This document shows, piece after piece, positions 17,660-26,369 of a stretch of 64,000 bases of DNA. The translations under genes and the position numbers were made by a program. The notes beneath the pieces are model-generated. The model did not search any database. It saw only the letters and a program-made list of their open reading frames with translations, and was not told the origin of the DNA. Source of the DNA: Marinifilum sp. N1E240 (GTDB lineage: Bacteria > Bacteroidota > Bacteroidia > Bacteroidales > Marinifilaceae); assembly GCF_009295825.1 (NCBI RefSeq), contig NZ_WHKF01000009.1, positions 62,001 to 126,000 on the forward strand. The letters are read 5' to 3'. Numbering within the stretch: position 1 is the first letter of the stretch; every line of letters begins with the position of its first letter.

Positions 17660-18961
17660 TTAATTCGCATCAATTAACTCTTCTAATCCTTTTTTCTTGA
17701 ATTCTCTTTCGGTAGTTGATAAAGACTTTGCAGCAGTTATAACAGGGAAACTTCCTTGATTGATATATTCAAGAGCTGCCCTAAAGTTAGATTCGTCTAG
17801 ATCTCCAAAATCATGGCTCAAATCATCTGAAATTTCGTAATCTACAGAAATGCCTTCAAAATAATTTCCTTCATCATTGGCATTTGTAATTGAAAAACTA
17901 ATTGGAACAATTGCTAAATCATATTTGGGTTCTTCAAAAACATACATGCCTACAGGTTTTCCATGGGTTGTACTTCCTATCAGTATTACATTTTCCTCTC
18001 CTAAGTATGGCTTAAGACCATTAATTACCATTTCGCTTGCCGAAGCTGTTGATGAGGTGGTAATGATAAATACTCTGTTGAAATCATATGCTGATGATTG
18101 ATCGTAGAAAGCCTCTGTGAAATCTTCATTTGTTTTACTTTCGTTATGAAAGGTTTTAGAGTAGATTTCACCCTGAAAGATATTTCCTGTGATTAAACCT
18201 GCTAGTTGGTTCGATATATATGTACTTCCACCGCCATTATATCTAAGATCAAGAACTAATTCATCAGCACTATTTGCTTTGAAATAATCAAAAGCTTCAT
18301 TTAAGTCATCTTCAGAACTTCCAATAAAACTGTCGAATGCTAGATAAGCCACTTTATTTCCTTCATATTCGATTACTTCTCTTTTTAAAACAGAATTTTG
18401 ATCCAATTCAATCTGATTTGCTGAGAATTCCTTTTTTTCACCCAAATCATTTTCAAAAACGAAATTACCCGAAGTTTTATCTAACTCGTTAAGAACTTGA
18501 TCGTCGGTTAAGTCTGAAATCATATTGCCATTTAATTCCATTAATTTCCAGCCTCTGGTAATTCCTTCTTTTACCAAAGGAGATTCACTAAATATCAACT
18601 TCACCCTAAGCTCGTCATTTTGATCATATTTAAATGCCAATCCATAACCTGTATAAGTTCCATTTTCAAAATATGCAAGTAACTCTTCTAAATTGGCAAT
18701 ATAACTCCATCGATCTTTTGAGGAAAGTAAATTTTCAAAGTATTTATTAACTGAGGAGTAGTCATCTGAATTAAGGTTTGGAATTTCATCATTCCATAAA
18801 TACCATTCGTTCATTGTTTTATCAATGGTTTCGAAAATGCTTACATCATCACCTCTGTTAAAGCTGTTGTTGTCATCGTCACTGCAAGAATATAGAGTAA
18901 ATAATGAAAAAATGATTAGAATTAAATATCGAACTGACTTATTGGAAAGAATATGTGTCAT
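17660..18961 (-). CDS. S41 family C-terminal processing-type protease, lipoprotein
   Basis: A 433-residue periplasm-facing serine protease of the tail-specific (CtpA/Prc) family. A lipoprotein signal ends at SC (C26), followed by an Asp-rich linker (SDDDNN). A PDZ-like part covers about 95-165, then the S41 core: VLDLRYNGGGSTY, nucleophile S307 in TASASEM, and the partner Lys K335 in THGKPVG. Substrate unknown. Single gene, 256 bases from the third tRNA-Phe on the other side. Confidence 0.88.
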   Translation of the reverse strand: MTHILSNKSVRYLILIIFSLFTLYSCSDDDNNSFNRGDDVSIFETIDKTMNEWYLWNDEIPNLNSDDYSSVNKYFENLLSSKDRWSYIANLEELLAYFENGTYTGYGLAFKYDQNDELRVKLIFSESPLVKEGITRGWKLMELNGNMISDLTDDQVLNELDKTSGNFVFENDLGEKKEFSANQIELDQNSVLKREVIEYEGNKVAYLAFDSFIGSSEDDLNEAFDYFKANSADELVLDLRYNGGGSTYISNQLAGLITGNIFQGEIYSKTFHNESKTNEDFTEAFYDQSSAYDFNRVFIITTSSTASASEMVINGLKPYLGEENVILIGSTTHGKPVGMYVFEEPKYDLAIVPISFSITNANDEGNYFEGISVDYEISDDLSHDFGDLDESNFRAALEYINQGSFPVITAAKSLSTTEREFKKKGLEELIDAN

Positions 18962-19171
18962 AAATCTGATTTTTTAGTATTTAATAGTAAGATTGTATGA
19001 ATAACAAAAATCATACCTTGTTTAATTTTAAACGAACAAAGTAAAGCTCTATTGTTTGAGAAAGTGAATAATGTATTTGTAAACGATCTAAATAAGGGGT
19101 GAAAAAATTGATTTTGAATTGATTTGAGTATTCGGTCATTGTGAAGTTGAATTTCATTTGTCTGAAATAAT

Positions 19172-19201
19172 TTTGCAAAGTAGGATTTTTATTTACTTTT
19201 G
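19172..19201 (+). promoter_or_regulatory. Promoter of tRNA-Phe copy 3
   Basis: TTTG at 19172-19175, 18 bases, then TACTTTTG at 19194-19201, 16 bases before the tRNA. Confidence 0.75.
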
Positions 19202-19217
19202 TAGCACCAAAACAAAG

Positions 19218-19290
19218 GGTACCATAGCTCAGTTGGTAGAGCAATGGACTGAAAATCCATGTGTCCCTGGTTCGATTCCAGGTGGTACCA
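19218..19290 (+). tRNA. tRNA-Phe (GAA), copy 3
   Basis: 73 bases, identical in sequence to copy 2. Anticodon GAA, discriminator A, CCA not encoded. It has its own promoter and terminator. Confidence 0.95.
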
Positions 19291-19292
19291 CG

Positions 19293-19322
19293 AAAAAACC
19301 GATCGAATGATCGGTTTTTTTT
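19293..19322 (+). terminator. Terminator of tRNA-Phe copy 3
   Basis: Stem AAAAAACCGATC / GATCGGTTTTTT with loop GAAT, followed by T. Confidence 0.85.
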
Positions 19323-19459
19323 GTTTTATACCGAAGCTATTTTTCTCAAATTGTAGATTTTCACAACACTTATTTCAATAAATTTTTGTTTGAGATTGAA
19401 CAAATTTCAAAAAGCAAACGTTTTCGATCTAAAATAAAGACTTTCAATCCTCTAAGTTC

Positions 19460-19490
19460 TTTTTTTATTACAATTATTAGGATATTTTTG
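19460..19490 (+). promoter_or_regulatory. Probable gpmI promoter
   Basis: TATTTTTG at 19483-19490 fits the -7 box; the -33 position is TTTT rather than TTTG. The start codon lies 49 bases further on. Confidence 0.5.
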
Positions 19491-19539
19491 CAAGACTTAG
19501 ATATAGAATAACAGAATATTAGATATAAAATACTTCGAA

Positions 19540-21069
19540 ATGACAGATAATAAGAAAGCTTTATTGATGATCCTTGATGGATGGGGAATTGGTGACAAAT
19601 CAAACTCTGATGTAATTTCATCTGTGGCAACTCCATACATGGATAGTTTATTGGAAACTTACCCAAATTCTCAGTTGCAAGCGGCAGGTAGATTTGTAGG
19701 TTTGCCTGAAGGACAAATGGGAAACTCTGAAGTTGGACACTTAAATATTGGTGCAGGTCGTGTTGTTTATCAGGATTTGGTAAAAATCAACATGGCTGTA
19801 GAGCAAGATACTTTGAAAGATAATGAGCAAGTTGTTAAGGCATTTACTTATGCCAAAGAAAATAACAAGAAAGTTCATTTGATCGGTTTGATTGGTGATG
19901 GTGGTGTACACTCTTTAAGTTCACATGCAATTGCTCTTTGCGATGCAGCTCAGGCTTTCGGATTGAATGATGTATTTGTTCACGGTTTAACTGATGGACG
20001 TGATACTGATCCTAAATCTGGTTTGGGATTTGTGAAGACTTTTTCAGAAGCAATCGAAAAAACGGGTTCTGCTAAGTTTGCTTCTATCATTGGTCGTTAC
20101 TACGGAATGGATAGAGACACCAACTGGGATAGAGTAAAATTAGCTTACGATTTATATACAAAGGGAGAAGGAAAGGCTACAACAAGTGCAATTGCTGCAA
20201 TGGAAGAATCATATGCAGAAGGTGTAACTGACGAGTTCATTAAACCAGCTGTTATGGTTGACGCTAATGGAGCACCAGTAGCAAAAATTGAAAAAGGTGA
20301 TGTTGTAATCTGTTTCAACTTCCGTACAGATCGTTTGCGTCAGATGACAACCGTATTTACTCAGGAAAACATTACTGATTTTGGCATGCAAACCATGGAT
20401 GTAGAATGGTACACCATGACTTGTTACAATGCGAACTTTAAAGGTGTTAATGTAATCTACGATAAGGATAATGTTAAAAACACAATGGGTGAGGTTGTTG
20501 CAAATGCAGGTAGAAAGCAAATTCGTATTGCTGAAACTGAAAAATATGCTCACGTAACATTTTTCTTCTCTGGAGGACAGGAAGCTGAATTCGAAGGAGA
20601 GAGCCGACTGTTGGTTGCTTCGCCTAAAGTAGCAACTTACGATTTACAACCAGAAATGTCGGCTCCAGCTGTTGCTGATAAAATTACTGCTGAATTGAAT
20701 GCTAAATCTGCTGATTTTGTTTGTTTGAACTTTGCAAATGGCGATATGGTAGGTCACACAGGTGTTTACGAAGCGATCTCAAAAGCTGTTCAGGCTGTTG
20801 ATAATTGTGCAAAGCAAGTTGTGGAAGCTGCAAAAGCTAATGGTTACGATGTAATTATTATTGCAGATCACGGGAATGCTGATTTTGCCGTAAATGCTGA
20901 TGGTTCACCAAATACTGCTCACTCATTAAATCCTGTTCCATGTATTTGGGTTACTGAAAATCCAAAAGAATTGGACAATGGTATTCTTGCCGATGTTGCT
21001 CCAACTTTATTGGATATCATGGGAATTGAGAAGCCTGAGGATATGACAGGAAAATCGTTGATAAAATAA
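19540..21069 (+). CDS. gpmI: 2,3-bisphosphoglycerate-independent phosphoglycerate mutase
   Basis: Glycolytic enzyme interconverting 3- and 2-phosphoglycerate, with two Mn ions in an alkaline-phosphatase-type fold. The N-terminus holds LLMILDGWGIGD (metal Asp), and S63 in MGNSEVGHLNIGAGR is the phosphorylated Ser. HGLTDGRDTDP, NFRTDRLRQ and IIIADHGNAD supply the other ligands. The length of 509 is normal. Codon choice is more uniform than in neighbours, as expected for a highly expressed gene. Single gene with its own promoter and strong terminator. Confidence 0.97.
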   Translation: MTDNKKALLMILDGWGIGDKSNSDVISSVATPYMDSLLETYPNSQLQAAGRFVGLPEGQMGNSEVGHLNIGAGRVVYQDLVKINMAVEQDTLKDNEQVVKAFTYAKENNKKVHLIGLIGDGGVHSLSSHAIALCDAAQAFGLNDVFVHGLTDGRDTDPKSGLGFVKTFSEAIEKTGSAKFASIIGRYYGMDRDTNWDRVKLAYDLYTKGEGKATTSAIAAMEESYAEGVTDEFIKPAVMVDANGAPVAKIEKGDVVICFNFRTDRLRQMTTVFTQENITDFGMQTMDVEWYTMTCYNANFKGVNVIYDKDNVKNTMGEVVANAGRKQIRIAETEKYAHVTFFFSGGQEAEFEGESRLLVASPKVATYDLQPEMSAPAVADKITAELNAKSADFVCLNFANGDMVGHTGVYEAISKAVQAVDNCAKQVVEAAKANGYDVIIIADHGNADFAVNADGSPNTAHSLNPVPCIWVTENPKELDNGILADVAPTLLDIMGIEKPEDMTGKSLIK

Positions 21070-21092
21070 CAGATTGTAACTGTATATAAAAC

Positions 21093-21131
21093 ATTCCGTA
21101 TTATCTTTGCGCGATAATACGGAATTTTTTT
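21093..21131 (+). terminator. gpmI terminator
   Basis: Stem ATTCCGTATTATC / GATAATACGGAAT with a short loop, followed by a T run. Confidence 0.88.
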
Positions 21132-21168
21132 ATCAGCTTGGCTGGTATAATTTTAAAAGCAGGAAATA

Positions 21169-21753
21169 GTGTTACAGATAGGGAAAGCCATAGTAAGTCT
21201 TGATGTGATTGAAAAGAAATTCATTTGCGATTTCGGCAAATGTAAAGGTGCATGTTGTATCGAAGGAGATTCAGGCGCACCTTTAGACGAGGAAGAAAAA
21301 GCAATTCTTGAAGAAATCTATCCAGATATTAAAGAATATCTTACTGAAAAAGGAATTGAGGAGATTGAGAAGCAGGGTACTTCAGTGATTGATTCTGATG
21401 ACGACTTGGTTACTCCCATTATTAATGATAAGGAATGTGTTTACACCATTTTTGAAAATGGATCTGCTTTATGCGGTATCGAAAAGGCGTATCTCGATGG
21501 AAAAATAAAATATCGCAAACCAATTTCATGTTCTTTATATCCAATCAGAATTGACAAATATGCCGAATTTGATGCGGTAAATTATAACAAATGGGACATT
21601 TGTAAACCTGCTCGCGAATTGGGATTTAAGAATGGTACGCCTGTCTATAAATTTTTAAAAGAGCCATTGATTCGTAAATATGGAGAAGATTGGTATAAAG
21701 AATTGGAATATGCAGCAGAGAATATTGGTGAAATCATGAAAATTAGAAAATAG
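21169..21753 (+). CDS. DUF3109 family Cys-cluster protein
   Basis: A 194-residue soluble protein of the DUF3109 family, related to the YkgJ Cys-cluster proteins. The Cys residues are C20, C25, C29 and C30 (ICDFGKCKGACC), then KECVY, ALCGIEKAYLDG, PISCSLYPIRI and WDICKPAR. Eight Cys of this layout suggest a zinc or iron-sulfur site. Function unknown. The start is GTG at 21169; the start MLQIGKAIVSLDVIEKKF matches the usual family N-terminus. It follows gpmI but is separated from it by the gpmI terminator. Confidence 0.8.
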   Translation: MLQIGKAIVSLDVIEKKFICDFGKCKGACCIEGDSGAPLDEEEKAILEEIYPDIKEYLTEKGIEEIEKQGTSVIDSDDDLVTPIINDKECVYTIFENGSALCGIEKAYLDGKIKYRKPISCSLYPIRIDKYAEFDAVNYNKWDICKPARELGFKNGTPVYKFLKEPLIRKYGEDWYKELEYAAENIGEIMKIRK

Positions 21754-21778
21754 CTAATTTTAAAGAGATATAAAGGAG

Positions 21779-21808
21779 AACAGCGATCGAAAGGTCGCTG
21801 TTTTTTTT
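21779..21808 (+). terminator. Terminator after the DUF3109 gene
   Basis: Stem AACAGCGATC / GGTCGCTGTT with a GAAA tetraloop and eight T. Confidence 0.88.
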
Positions 21809-21926
21809 ATGCTAATTGTTTAGTAGGTTGGATTTTGTAAATAATTCTTAAATCTCATATATAAATTCTCACGATCTATTGTATATTTACCTTCCAATTT
21901 ATTTAAATACAATAAACACACTTAAT

Positions 21927-23300
21927 ATGGAGAATATTAAAGCATATATTGAAGAGAATCAGGAGAGATTCCTGGAAGAATTATTTGAATTAATTCGAAT
22001 TCCTTCTATTAGCTCAATTGAAGCGAATAAGCCTGACATGTACAAAGCAGCAGAATGCTGGAAGAAACTGATGTTGGATGCTGGTGCCGATAAAGCTGTT
22101 GTAATGGAAACTGAAGGTAACCCTGTTACTTATGGTGAGAAAATTATCGATCCAAACCTACCAACAGTAATGGTTTATGGTCACATGGATGTTATGCCGG
22201 TTGATCCTATCGAACTTTGGGATACTGATCCTTTTGAGCCAGTAATTAAAGATGGTAAAATTTGGGCTCGTGGTGCTGATGATGATAAAGGACAAGCTTT
22301 CATGCACGCGAAGGCTTTTGAATATATGGTGAAGAATGATTGCCTTCCATGTAACGTGAAGTTTATGATTGAAGGTGAAGAAGAGGTTGGATCTCCAAAT
22401 CTCCCTAAGTTCTGTGAAGATAACAAAGAGATGTTACAAGCTGATGTAATTTTGGTATCTGATACAGGAATGATTGCTCCTGATATCCCATCGATTACTA
22501 CAGGTCTTCGTGGTTTAATGTATTGGGAAGTTGAAGTAACTGGTCCTAATCGTGATCTTCATTCAGGATTATTTGGTGGTGCTGTAGCTAATCCAATCAA
22601 CGTATTGGCTAAAATGATTACTCAAATGGTTGATGATAATGGTCACATTACCATTCCTGGATTTTACGATGATGTTATCGAAGTTACTGCTGAAGAAAGA
22701 GCAATGATGGCTGAAGCACCATTTAATGAGGAAGAATACAAAAAAGCTATTGATGTGAAAGCATTGGCAGGTGAAAAAGGATTTTCTCCTTCAGAGCATA
22801 CTGGTATCCGTCCATCATTCGATATTTGTGGTATTTGGGGTGGTTACATTGGGGAAGGTGCTAAAACTGTACTTCCTTCAAAAGCTCACGCTAAGATTTC
22901 TACTCGTTTGGTTCCTAACCAAAACTGGGAAAAGATTTCTGTTCTTTTCAAAGAGCATTTCGAAGCTATTGCTCCAGATTGTGTTAAAGTTGAGGTTACT
23001 CCATTGCATGGTGGTCAGGGATATGTTTGTCCTATCGATTTCCCAGCATATATTGCAGCTGAAAAAGCTTATACTGAAGTTTATGGTAAGCGTCCGGTTC
23101 CTGTACGTTCAGGTGGATCTATTCCAATCATTTCTTCTTTCGAAGAGATTTTAGGAATCAAATCAGTATTAATGGGATTCGGTTTGGAAAGTGATGCAAT
23201 TCATTCACCAAACGAAAATTATCCATTGGAGCAGTTTTTCAACGGAATCAACACAATTCCTTTGTTCTACAAGCACTATGCTGAATTGTTGAAAAAGTAA
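21927..23300 (+). CDS. M20 family dipeptidase
   Basis: A 457-residue zinc aminoacylase/carboxypeptidase-type enzyme, probably cleaving dipeptides in the cytoplasm. Metal-site motifs are MVYGHMDVMPVDP, GADDDKGQAFMH, IEGEEEVGSPNLP (catalytic Glu), LVSDTGM and the final His in AIHSPNENYPLEQF. The lid domain begins near PSITTGLRGLMYWEVEV. I choose ATG 21927; a TTG at 21879 would add MYIYLPIYLNTINTLN, which overlaps a promoter-like TATATTTACC. Bacteroidota homologues start with MENIKAYIEEN-like sequence. Confidence 0.92.
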   Translation: MENIKAYIEENQERFLEELFELIRIPSISSIEANKPDMYKAAECWKKLMLDAGADKAVVMETEGNPVTYGEKIIDPNLPTVMVYGHMDVMPVDPIELWDTDPFEPVIKDGKIWARGADDDKGQAFMHAKAFEYMVKNDCLPCNVKFMIEGEEEVGSPNLPKFCEDNKEMLQADVILVSDTGMIAPDIPSITTGLRGLMYWEVEVTGPNRDLHSGLFGGAVANPINVLAKMITQMVDDNGHITIPGFYDDVIEVTAEERAMMAEAPFNEEEYKKAIDVKALAGEKGFSPSEHTGIRPSFDICGIWGGYIGEGAKTVLPSKAHAKISTRLVPNQNWEKISVLFKEHFEAIAPDCVKVEVTPLHGGQGYVCPIDFPAYIAAEKAYTEVYGKRPVPVRSGGSIPIISSFEEILGIKSVLMGFGLESDAIHSPNENYPLEQFFNGINTIPLFYKHYAELLKK

Positions 23301-23322
23301 TTTGTTAAATTGCTATAAATTA

Positions 23323-23353
23323 AGGGCATTTCCATGTGAAATGCCTTTTTTTT
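23323..23353 (+). terminator. Terminator of the M20 dipeptidase gene
   Basis: Stem AGGGCATTTC / GAAATGCCTT with loop CATGT, followed by a T run. Confidence 0.85.
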
Positions 23354-23543
23354 GTTGCAAATCAAATTTTGGTATGATAACTTTGCATTCTGCTAATAAG
23401 GTTAGGGAATTCTTTATGTGATTGCAAAAATATTTATTATATTACATTGAATTATAATGATAATTTCGATCAAAAGTCTTTCTAACCTTGAATTTAGCTA
23501 AAACAATAGCTAAATTAGTAATGTATAAAATTGGATGATTTAG

Positions 23544-23590
23544 TAACGTTTTTTGTGTGGAAAGTTTGTGTACTAAGATGTAAAACGTTA
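23544..23590. repeat. Separated inverted repeat upstream of the FadR-type gene
   Basis: TAACGTTTT at 23544-23552 and AAAACGTTA at 23582-23590, perfect 9-base arms 29 bases apart, 33 bases before the start codon. Possible looped regulatory site. Confidence 0.45.
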
Positions 23591-23613
23591 GAATCGGACA
23601 GCTTGAAGTAAAT

Positions 23614-23624
23614 TTGTATTACAT
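23614..23624 (+). promoter_or_regulatory. Putative FadR-type operator over its own start codon
   Basis: TTGTATTACAT fits the FadR-subfamily half-site pattern TNGTnnnAC and overlaps the ATG at 23623. It would allow autorepression. It matches the motif found before the muropeptide genes downstream. Confidence 0.45.
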
Positions 23625-24339
23625 GGATGAAATTTTTGGAAAAATAGGTACGGCTCAAACATTAAGTCAAAAAATCGAACGCCGAATCGAAGAAGCAATA
23701 AGACAAAAGAAGTTATTGGTTGGAACCAAATTACCTTCTGAGCGAGAATTGTGTGAAATGTTTGCTGTTAGTCGAACTGCTCTTCGCGAGGCTTTAAGAA
23801 GATTGAGTGCTCGAGGATTGATTCAAATCAAAAAAGGTAGTGGAATGTTCGTAAGCGAACTGAAAGTTGAAGATGCAATAGAATCTTTAAACTTGTACTA
23901 CGATTTAAGTTTCGATAGTGACCTGATTTCTCAAATTATTGAAGTTAGAAGAGTATTTGAACCAGAAATAGCTAGAATTGCAGCCCTAAATAGAACAGAT
24001 GAAGATTTGGCTGTATTAAATAAAAATATAACTGATCTGGCAGATTGTGATCCAGATAATACACAGTTAGAAGCTGATATCATCAATAAGTTTCACTTAA
24101 ATGTTGCCAAAGCGACTGGTAATAAGGTGATGATTATTTCAATGGAGCCGATTTATTCATTGTTACCTAGAATGCGTAATTTAATTTATGCCAATGTGGA
24201 TGGTGAAAAAGATTTTACTGTAAAAGCACATCGTTCCATTTTTGAAGCCATTCGAGATAAAAATGGAGATTCTGCCTATAAGGAAATGGCACTTCAAATC
24301 GATCGTACTTTAGAAATATATACTCAGCACTTAAAGTAA
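23623..24339 (+). CDS. GntR-family regulator, FadR subfamily
   Basis: A 238-residue DNA-binding regulator. The N-terminal winged helix is clear (LSQKIERRIEEAIRQKKLLV, LPSERELCEMFAVSRTALRE, GLIQIKKGSGMFVSEL). The C-terminal FCD ligand domain follows (LISQIIEVRRVFEPEIARIAA, then NKFHLNVAKATGNKVM with metal-site His, and TVKAHRSIFEAIRDKNGDSAY). I use ATG 23623; a TTG at 23614 would add only MYY. It stands at the head of the peptidoglycan-salvage locus, facing murQ tail to tail, and is my candidate for its regulator. The effector is probably a sugar phosphate or sugar acid from wall turnover; this is inference. Confidence 0.9.
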   Translation: MDEIFGKIGTAQTLSQKIERRIEEAIRQKKLLVGTKLPSERELCEMFAVSRTALREALRRLSARGLIQIKKGSGMFVSELKVEDAIESLNLYYDLSFDSDLISQIIEVRRVFEPEIARIAALNRTDEDLAVLNKNITDLADCDPDNTQLEADIINKFHLNVAKATGNKVMIISMEPIYSLLPRMRNLIYANVDGEKDFTVKAHRSIFEAIRDKNGDSAYKEMALQIDRTLEIYTQHLK

Positions 24340-24358
24340 GATTAAATTGAGTGGATGT

Positions 24359-24399
24359 GAAAAGCGGAGTTTGAAAATTAGTTTCAGACTCCGCTTTTC
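24359..24399. terminator. Bidirectional terminator between the regulator and murQ
   Basis: An 18-base stem GAAAAGCGGAGTTTGAAA paired with TTTCAGACTCCGCTTTTC (one G-T), loop ATTAG. A/T tracts at both edges let it serve both convergent genes. Confidence 0.8.
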
Positions 24400-24420
24400 G
24401 TATTTATGTGCGTGTGGTAC

Positions 24421-25257
24421 TTATGCTTTTCTATATGCTTCAATTGCCTTTTTTACTGAACCATGTTCAAGTAATAAACCTTTCGAGGATTCTTTGTCAA
24501 GTTTTAATTCTTCCATAATCATTAAGGTACCTCTCTCAACTAGTTTTTTATTGGTTAGTTGCATGTTAACCATTTTGTTTCCTTTAACTCTGCCCAGTTT
24601 TATCATCAAACTGGTAGTAATCATATTTAGGATTAATTTTTGAGCGGTTCCAGCTTTTAACCTGGTGCTTCCAGTAACGAATTCAGGTCCTACAATGGCT
24701 TCGATTACAATTTCAGCCTCTTTCGAAACAGGTGCCTCTGGATTGCAGGTAATACAAGCAGTTAGTAGACCATGTTCACGAGCTTTTTTTACACCGCCAA
24801 TTACATAAGGAGTTGTTCCTGATGCAGCAATTCCTAATACCGAATCATTATCGTTAATGTCATAATTTTGAAGTTCTGCCCATGCTTTTTCAGGATCATC
24901 TTCAGCAGATTCAACAGCACTTCTTAATGCTTTTTCTCCTCCTGCTATCAAACCAATAACGATATTGGCGGGAACTCCAAAAGTAGGAGGAAGTTCTGAA
25001 GCATCAAGAACGCCAAGTCTTCCACTAGTTCCTGCACCTAGATAAAATAATCTTCCACCCGATTTAATTCGATCAATTAAAAGACTAACGAATTTTTCTA
25101 TGGCAGGAATAGCTTTGTTAACTGCCAAATGAATTTGACCATCCTCTTGATTAATTCCAAGAAGTAATTCGTTTACCGACATCTTCTCCAGATCAGAAAA
25201 ATTTGATGGTGCTTCTGTTATTTTGTTATTGGTTTTCTTATTTGGTGTTTTATTCAT
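24421..25257 (-). CDS. murQ: N-acetylmuramic acid 6-phosphate etherase
   Basis: Cleaves the lactyl ether of MurNAc-6-P, giving GlcNAc-6-P and D-lactate. This is the committing step of MurNAc recycling in the cytoplasm. The SIS-fold core is clear: RLFYLGAGTSGRLGVLDASELPPTF, AESAEDDPEKAW with the catalytic Glu, GIAASGTTPYVIGG and TGSTRLKAGTAQKLILNM. The length of 278 is normal. The stop lies just inside the bidirectional terminator region. It is second in an operon, 10 bases after the kinase gene. Confidence 0.95.
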   Translation of the reverse strand: MNKTPNKKTNNKITEAPSNFSDLEKMSVNELLLGINQEDGQIHLAVNKAIPAIEKFVSLLIDRIKSGGRLFYLGAGTSGRLGVLDASELPPTFGVPANIVIGLIAGGEKALRSAVESAEDDPEKAWAELQNYDINDNDSVLGIAASGTTPYVIGGVKKAREHGLLTACITCNPEAPVSKEAEIVIEAIVGPEFVTGSTRLKAGTAQKLILNMITTSLMIKLGRVKGNKMVNMQLTNKKLVERGTLMIMEELKLDKESSKGLLLEHGSVKKAIEAYRKA

Positions 25258-25267
25258 GTTTCAAATC

Positions 25268-26098
25268 TTATTCTTCGATATGGAATTTAATCAAGCCTTC
25301 AAGCGGGCTCTTGATTATTTTGCCTAATTGTAGTTTCATTTGTTCAGCAACTACATTTAATTCGTTTTTAAAATAGTATGCAACACTTCCTATAAAATGA
25401 ATTGGAAGTGATGAATGATTATTATATTGATTGATGTTGCGTTCAAAAAACCTGGTGAATTCTTCTTGAACTAAATTAGTTACATAAGAGTGTTCTATAT
25501 TTTCGGAAAGAAAAACTGTAAACTGAGCCAAAAAACGGCTCGGTGCTTCTTCTCTGTATACTTTGTTAATAATATCAGCGTATTCTAAATCATGTTTTTT
25601 ATAAAATGTTATAGTGATGTCTTCTGGGGCTACTCCTTTTAAAATGTCAGCAATCAGCCTTTTCCCAAGTACAGCGCCACTTCCTTCATCTCCTAAAATA
25701 TATCCTAACGGACGAACATTGTGAATGATAGTTTCACCATCATAAAGGCATGAATTTGATCCCGTCCCAATAATACACGCAATTCCTTTTTCTCTTCCAC
25801 AAACCGATCTTGCGGCGGCTAAAATATCACTATGAATTTCGCTTGATGCATGCGGAAATACTTTAAATAAGGCATCTTTTACTTTTTGTTTAGTGCCATC
25901 GGTAGCGCAACCTGCTCCATAGAAAAAGATTTGATCAATTGACTGAAATCTTTCAAGAGATTTAATATTCTCAATTATTGAATTGATGTCTTGATGAAAA
26001 GGGTTTATTCCTAAAGTTTGTACTTGTTTATGAATATGCCCTTCATTTAAAAGAATCCAATCCGTTTTTGTTGATCCGCTTTCCGCAATTAAAATCAT
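25268..26098 (-). CDS. murK: BadF/BadG-type N-acetylhexosamine kinase (MurK-like)
   Basis: ASKHA-fold kinase of 276 residues. Phosphate-1 loop: MILIAESGSTKTDWILLNEG. Adenosine and phosphate-2 parts: CIIGTGSNSCLYDG, LGDEGSGAVLGKRLI and FIGSVAYYFK. Tannerella and Clostridium MurK of this family phosphorylate MurNAc and GlcNAc at C6. Placement directly before murQ supports the same role, making MurNAc-6-P for MurQ. I choose ATG 26098; the longer frame from 26134 (MTHHTCYKNKKH) covers a putative operator and is unlikely to be translated. Confidence 0.85.
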   Translation of the reverse strand: MILIAESGSTKTDWILLNEGHIHKQVQTLGINPFHQDINSIIENIKSLERFQSIDQIFFYGAGCATDGTKQKVKDALFKVFPHASSEIHSDILAAARSVCGREKGIACIIGTGSNSCLYDGETIIHNVRPLGYILGDEGSGAVLGKRLIADILKGVAPEDITITFYKKHDLEYADIINKVYREEAPSRFLAQFTVFLSENIEHSYVTNLVQEEFTRFFERNINQYNNHSSLPIHFIGSVAYYFKNELNVVAEQMKLQLGKIIKSPLEGLIKFHIEE

Positions 26099-26114
26099 AT
26101 GTTTTTTATTTTTA

Positions 26115-26136
26115 TAACATGTATGATGAGTCATAC
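26115..26136. promoter_or_regulatory. Putative FadR-type operator in the murK leader
   Basis: TAACATGTATGA at 26115-26126 is shared base for base with the site at 41391. It overlaps a palindrome GTATGA-TGAG-TCATAC at 26121-26136. It lies between the murK promoter and start codon. Confidence 0.5.
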
Positions 26137-26240
26137 TTTGAGGTGAAATTATATTTTAATTTAGAATTTATCAACTAAATAGCATAAGAAAAGCGTGCTG
26201 AAATCATCTCTAAATCCTTTTGTTAATAGGAATTCCACTT

Positions 26241-26251
26241 TCATGATACAA
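26241..26251 (-). promoter_or_regulatory. Putative operator at the murK transcription start
   Basis: Minus-strand TTGTATCATGA overlaps the end of the murK -7 box, so a bound regulator would block initiation. It is the weakest match of the set (ATC-AT in place of ATK-AC). Confidence 0.35.
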
Positions 26252-26279
26252 ATATATAAAAAATATTTGCGGGTTAAAA
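26249..26279 (-). promoter_or_regulatory. Promoter of murK-murQ
   Basis: On the minus strand TATATTTG at 26256-26249 is an exact -7 box. Nineteen bases upstream stands TTTT in place of TTTG. The leader to ATG 26098 would be about 145 bases. Confidence 0.55.
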
Positions 26280-26287
26280 GTATTATA

Positions 26288-26305
26288 TAACATGTAATAC
26301 CAATT
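26288..26305 (+). promoter_or_regulatory. Putative FadR-type operator before the NagB/PIG-L operon
   Basis: TAACATGTAATACCAATT. The last 14 bases (ATGTAATACCAATT) are identical to the site before the NlpC/P60 gene at 48514. It lies 65 bases before the start codon. Confidence 0.55.
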
Positions 26306-26369
26306 TTGGAAAATTTAAAATTCTATCCTATTTTTGATTCGAAAGTAATTTAAATCAGGAGATAGCAAA

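Larger units (their letters stand above)
23301..23613. other. Intergenic region before the FadR-type regulator
   Basis: About 320 bases. It holds the dipeptidase terminator, an AT-rich stretch with no coding sign, a separated inverted repeat at 23544-23590, and the start of a putative operator at 23614. No Bacteroidota promoter of good quality is seen. Confidence 0.6.

Noticed and set aside
22771-23154. A 127-codon frame inside the M20 dipeptidase gene
   Set aside because: Shadow frame, Leu/Phe/Lys-rich by composition, fully within a conserved enzyme gene.
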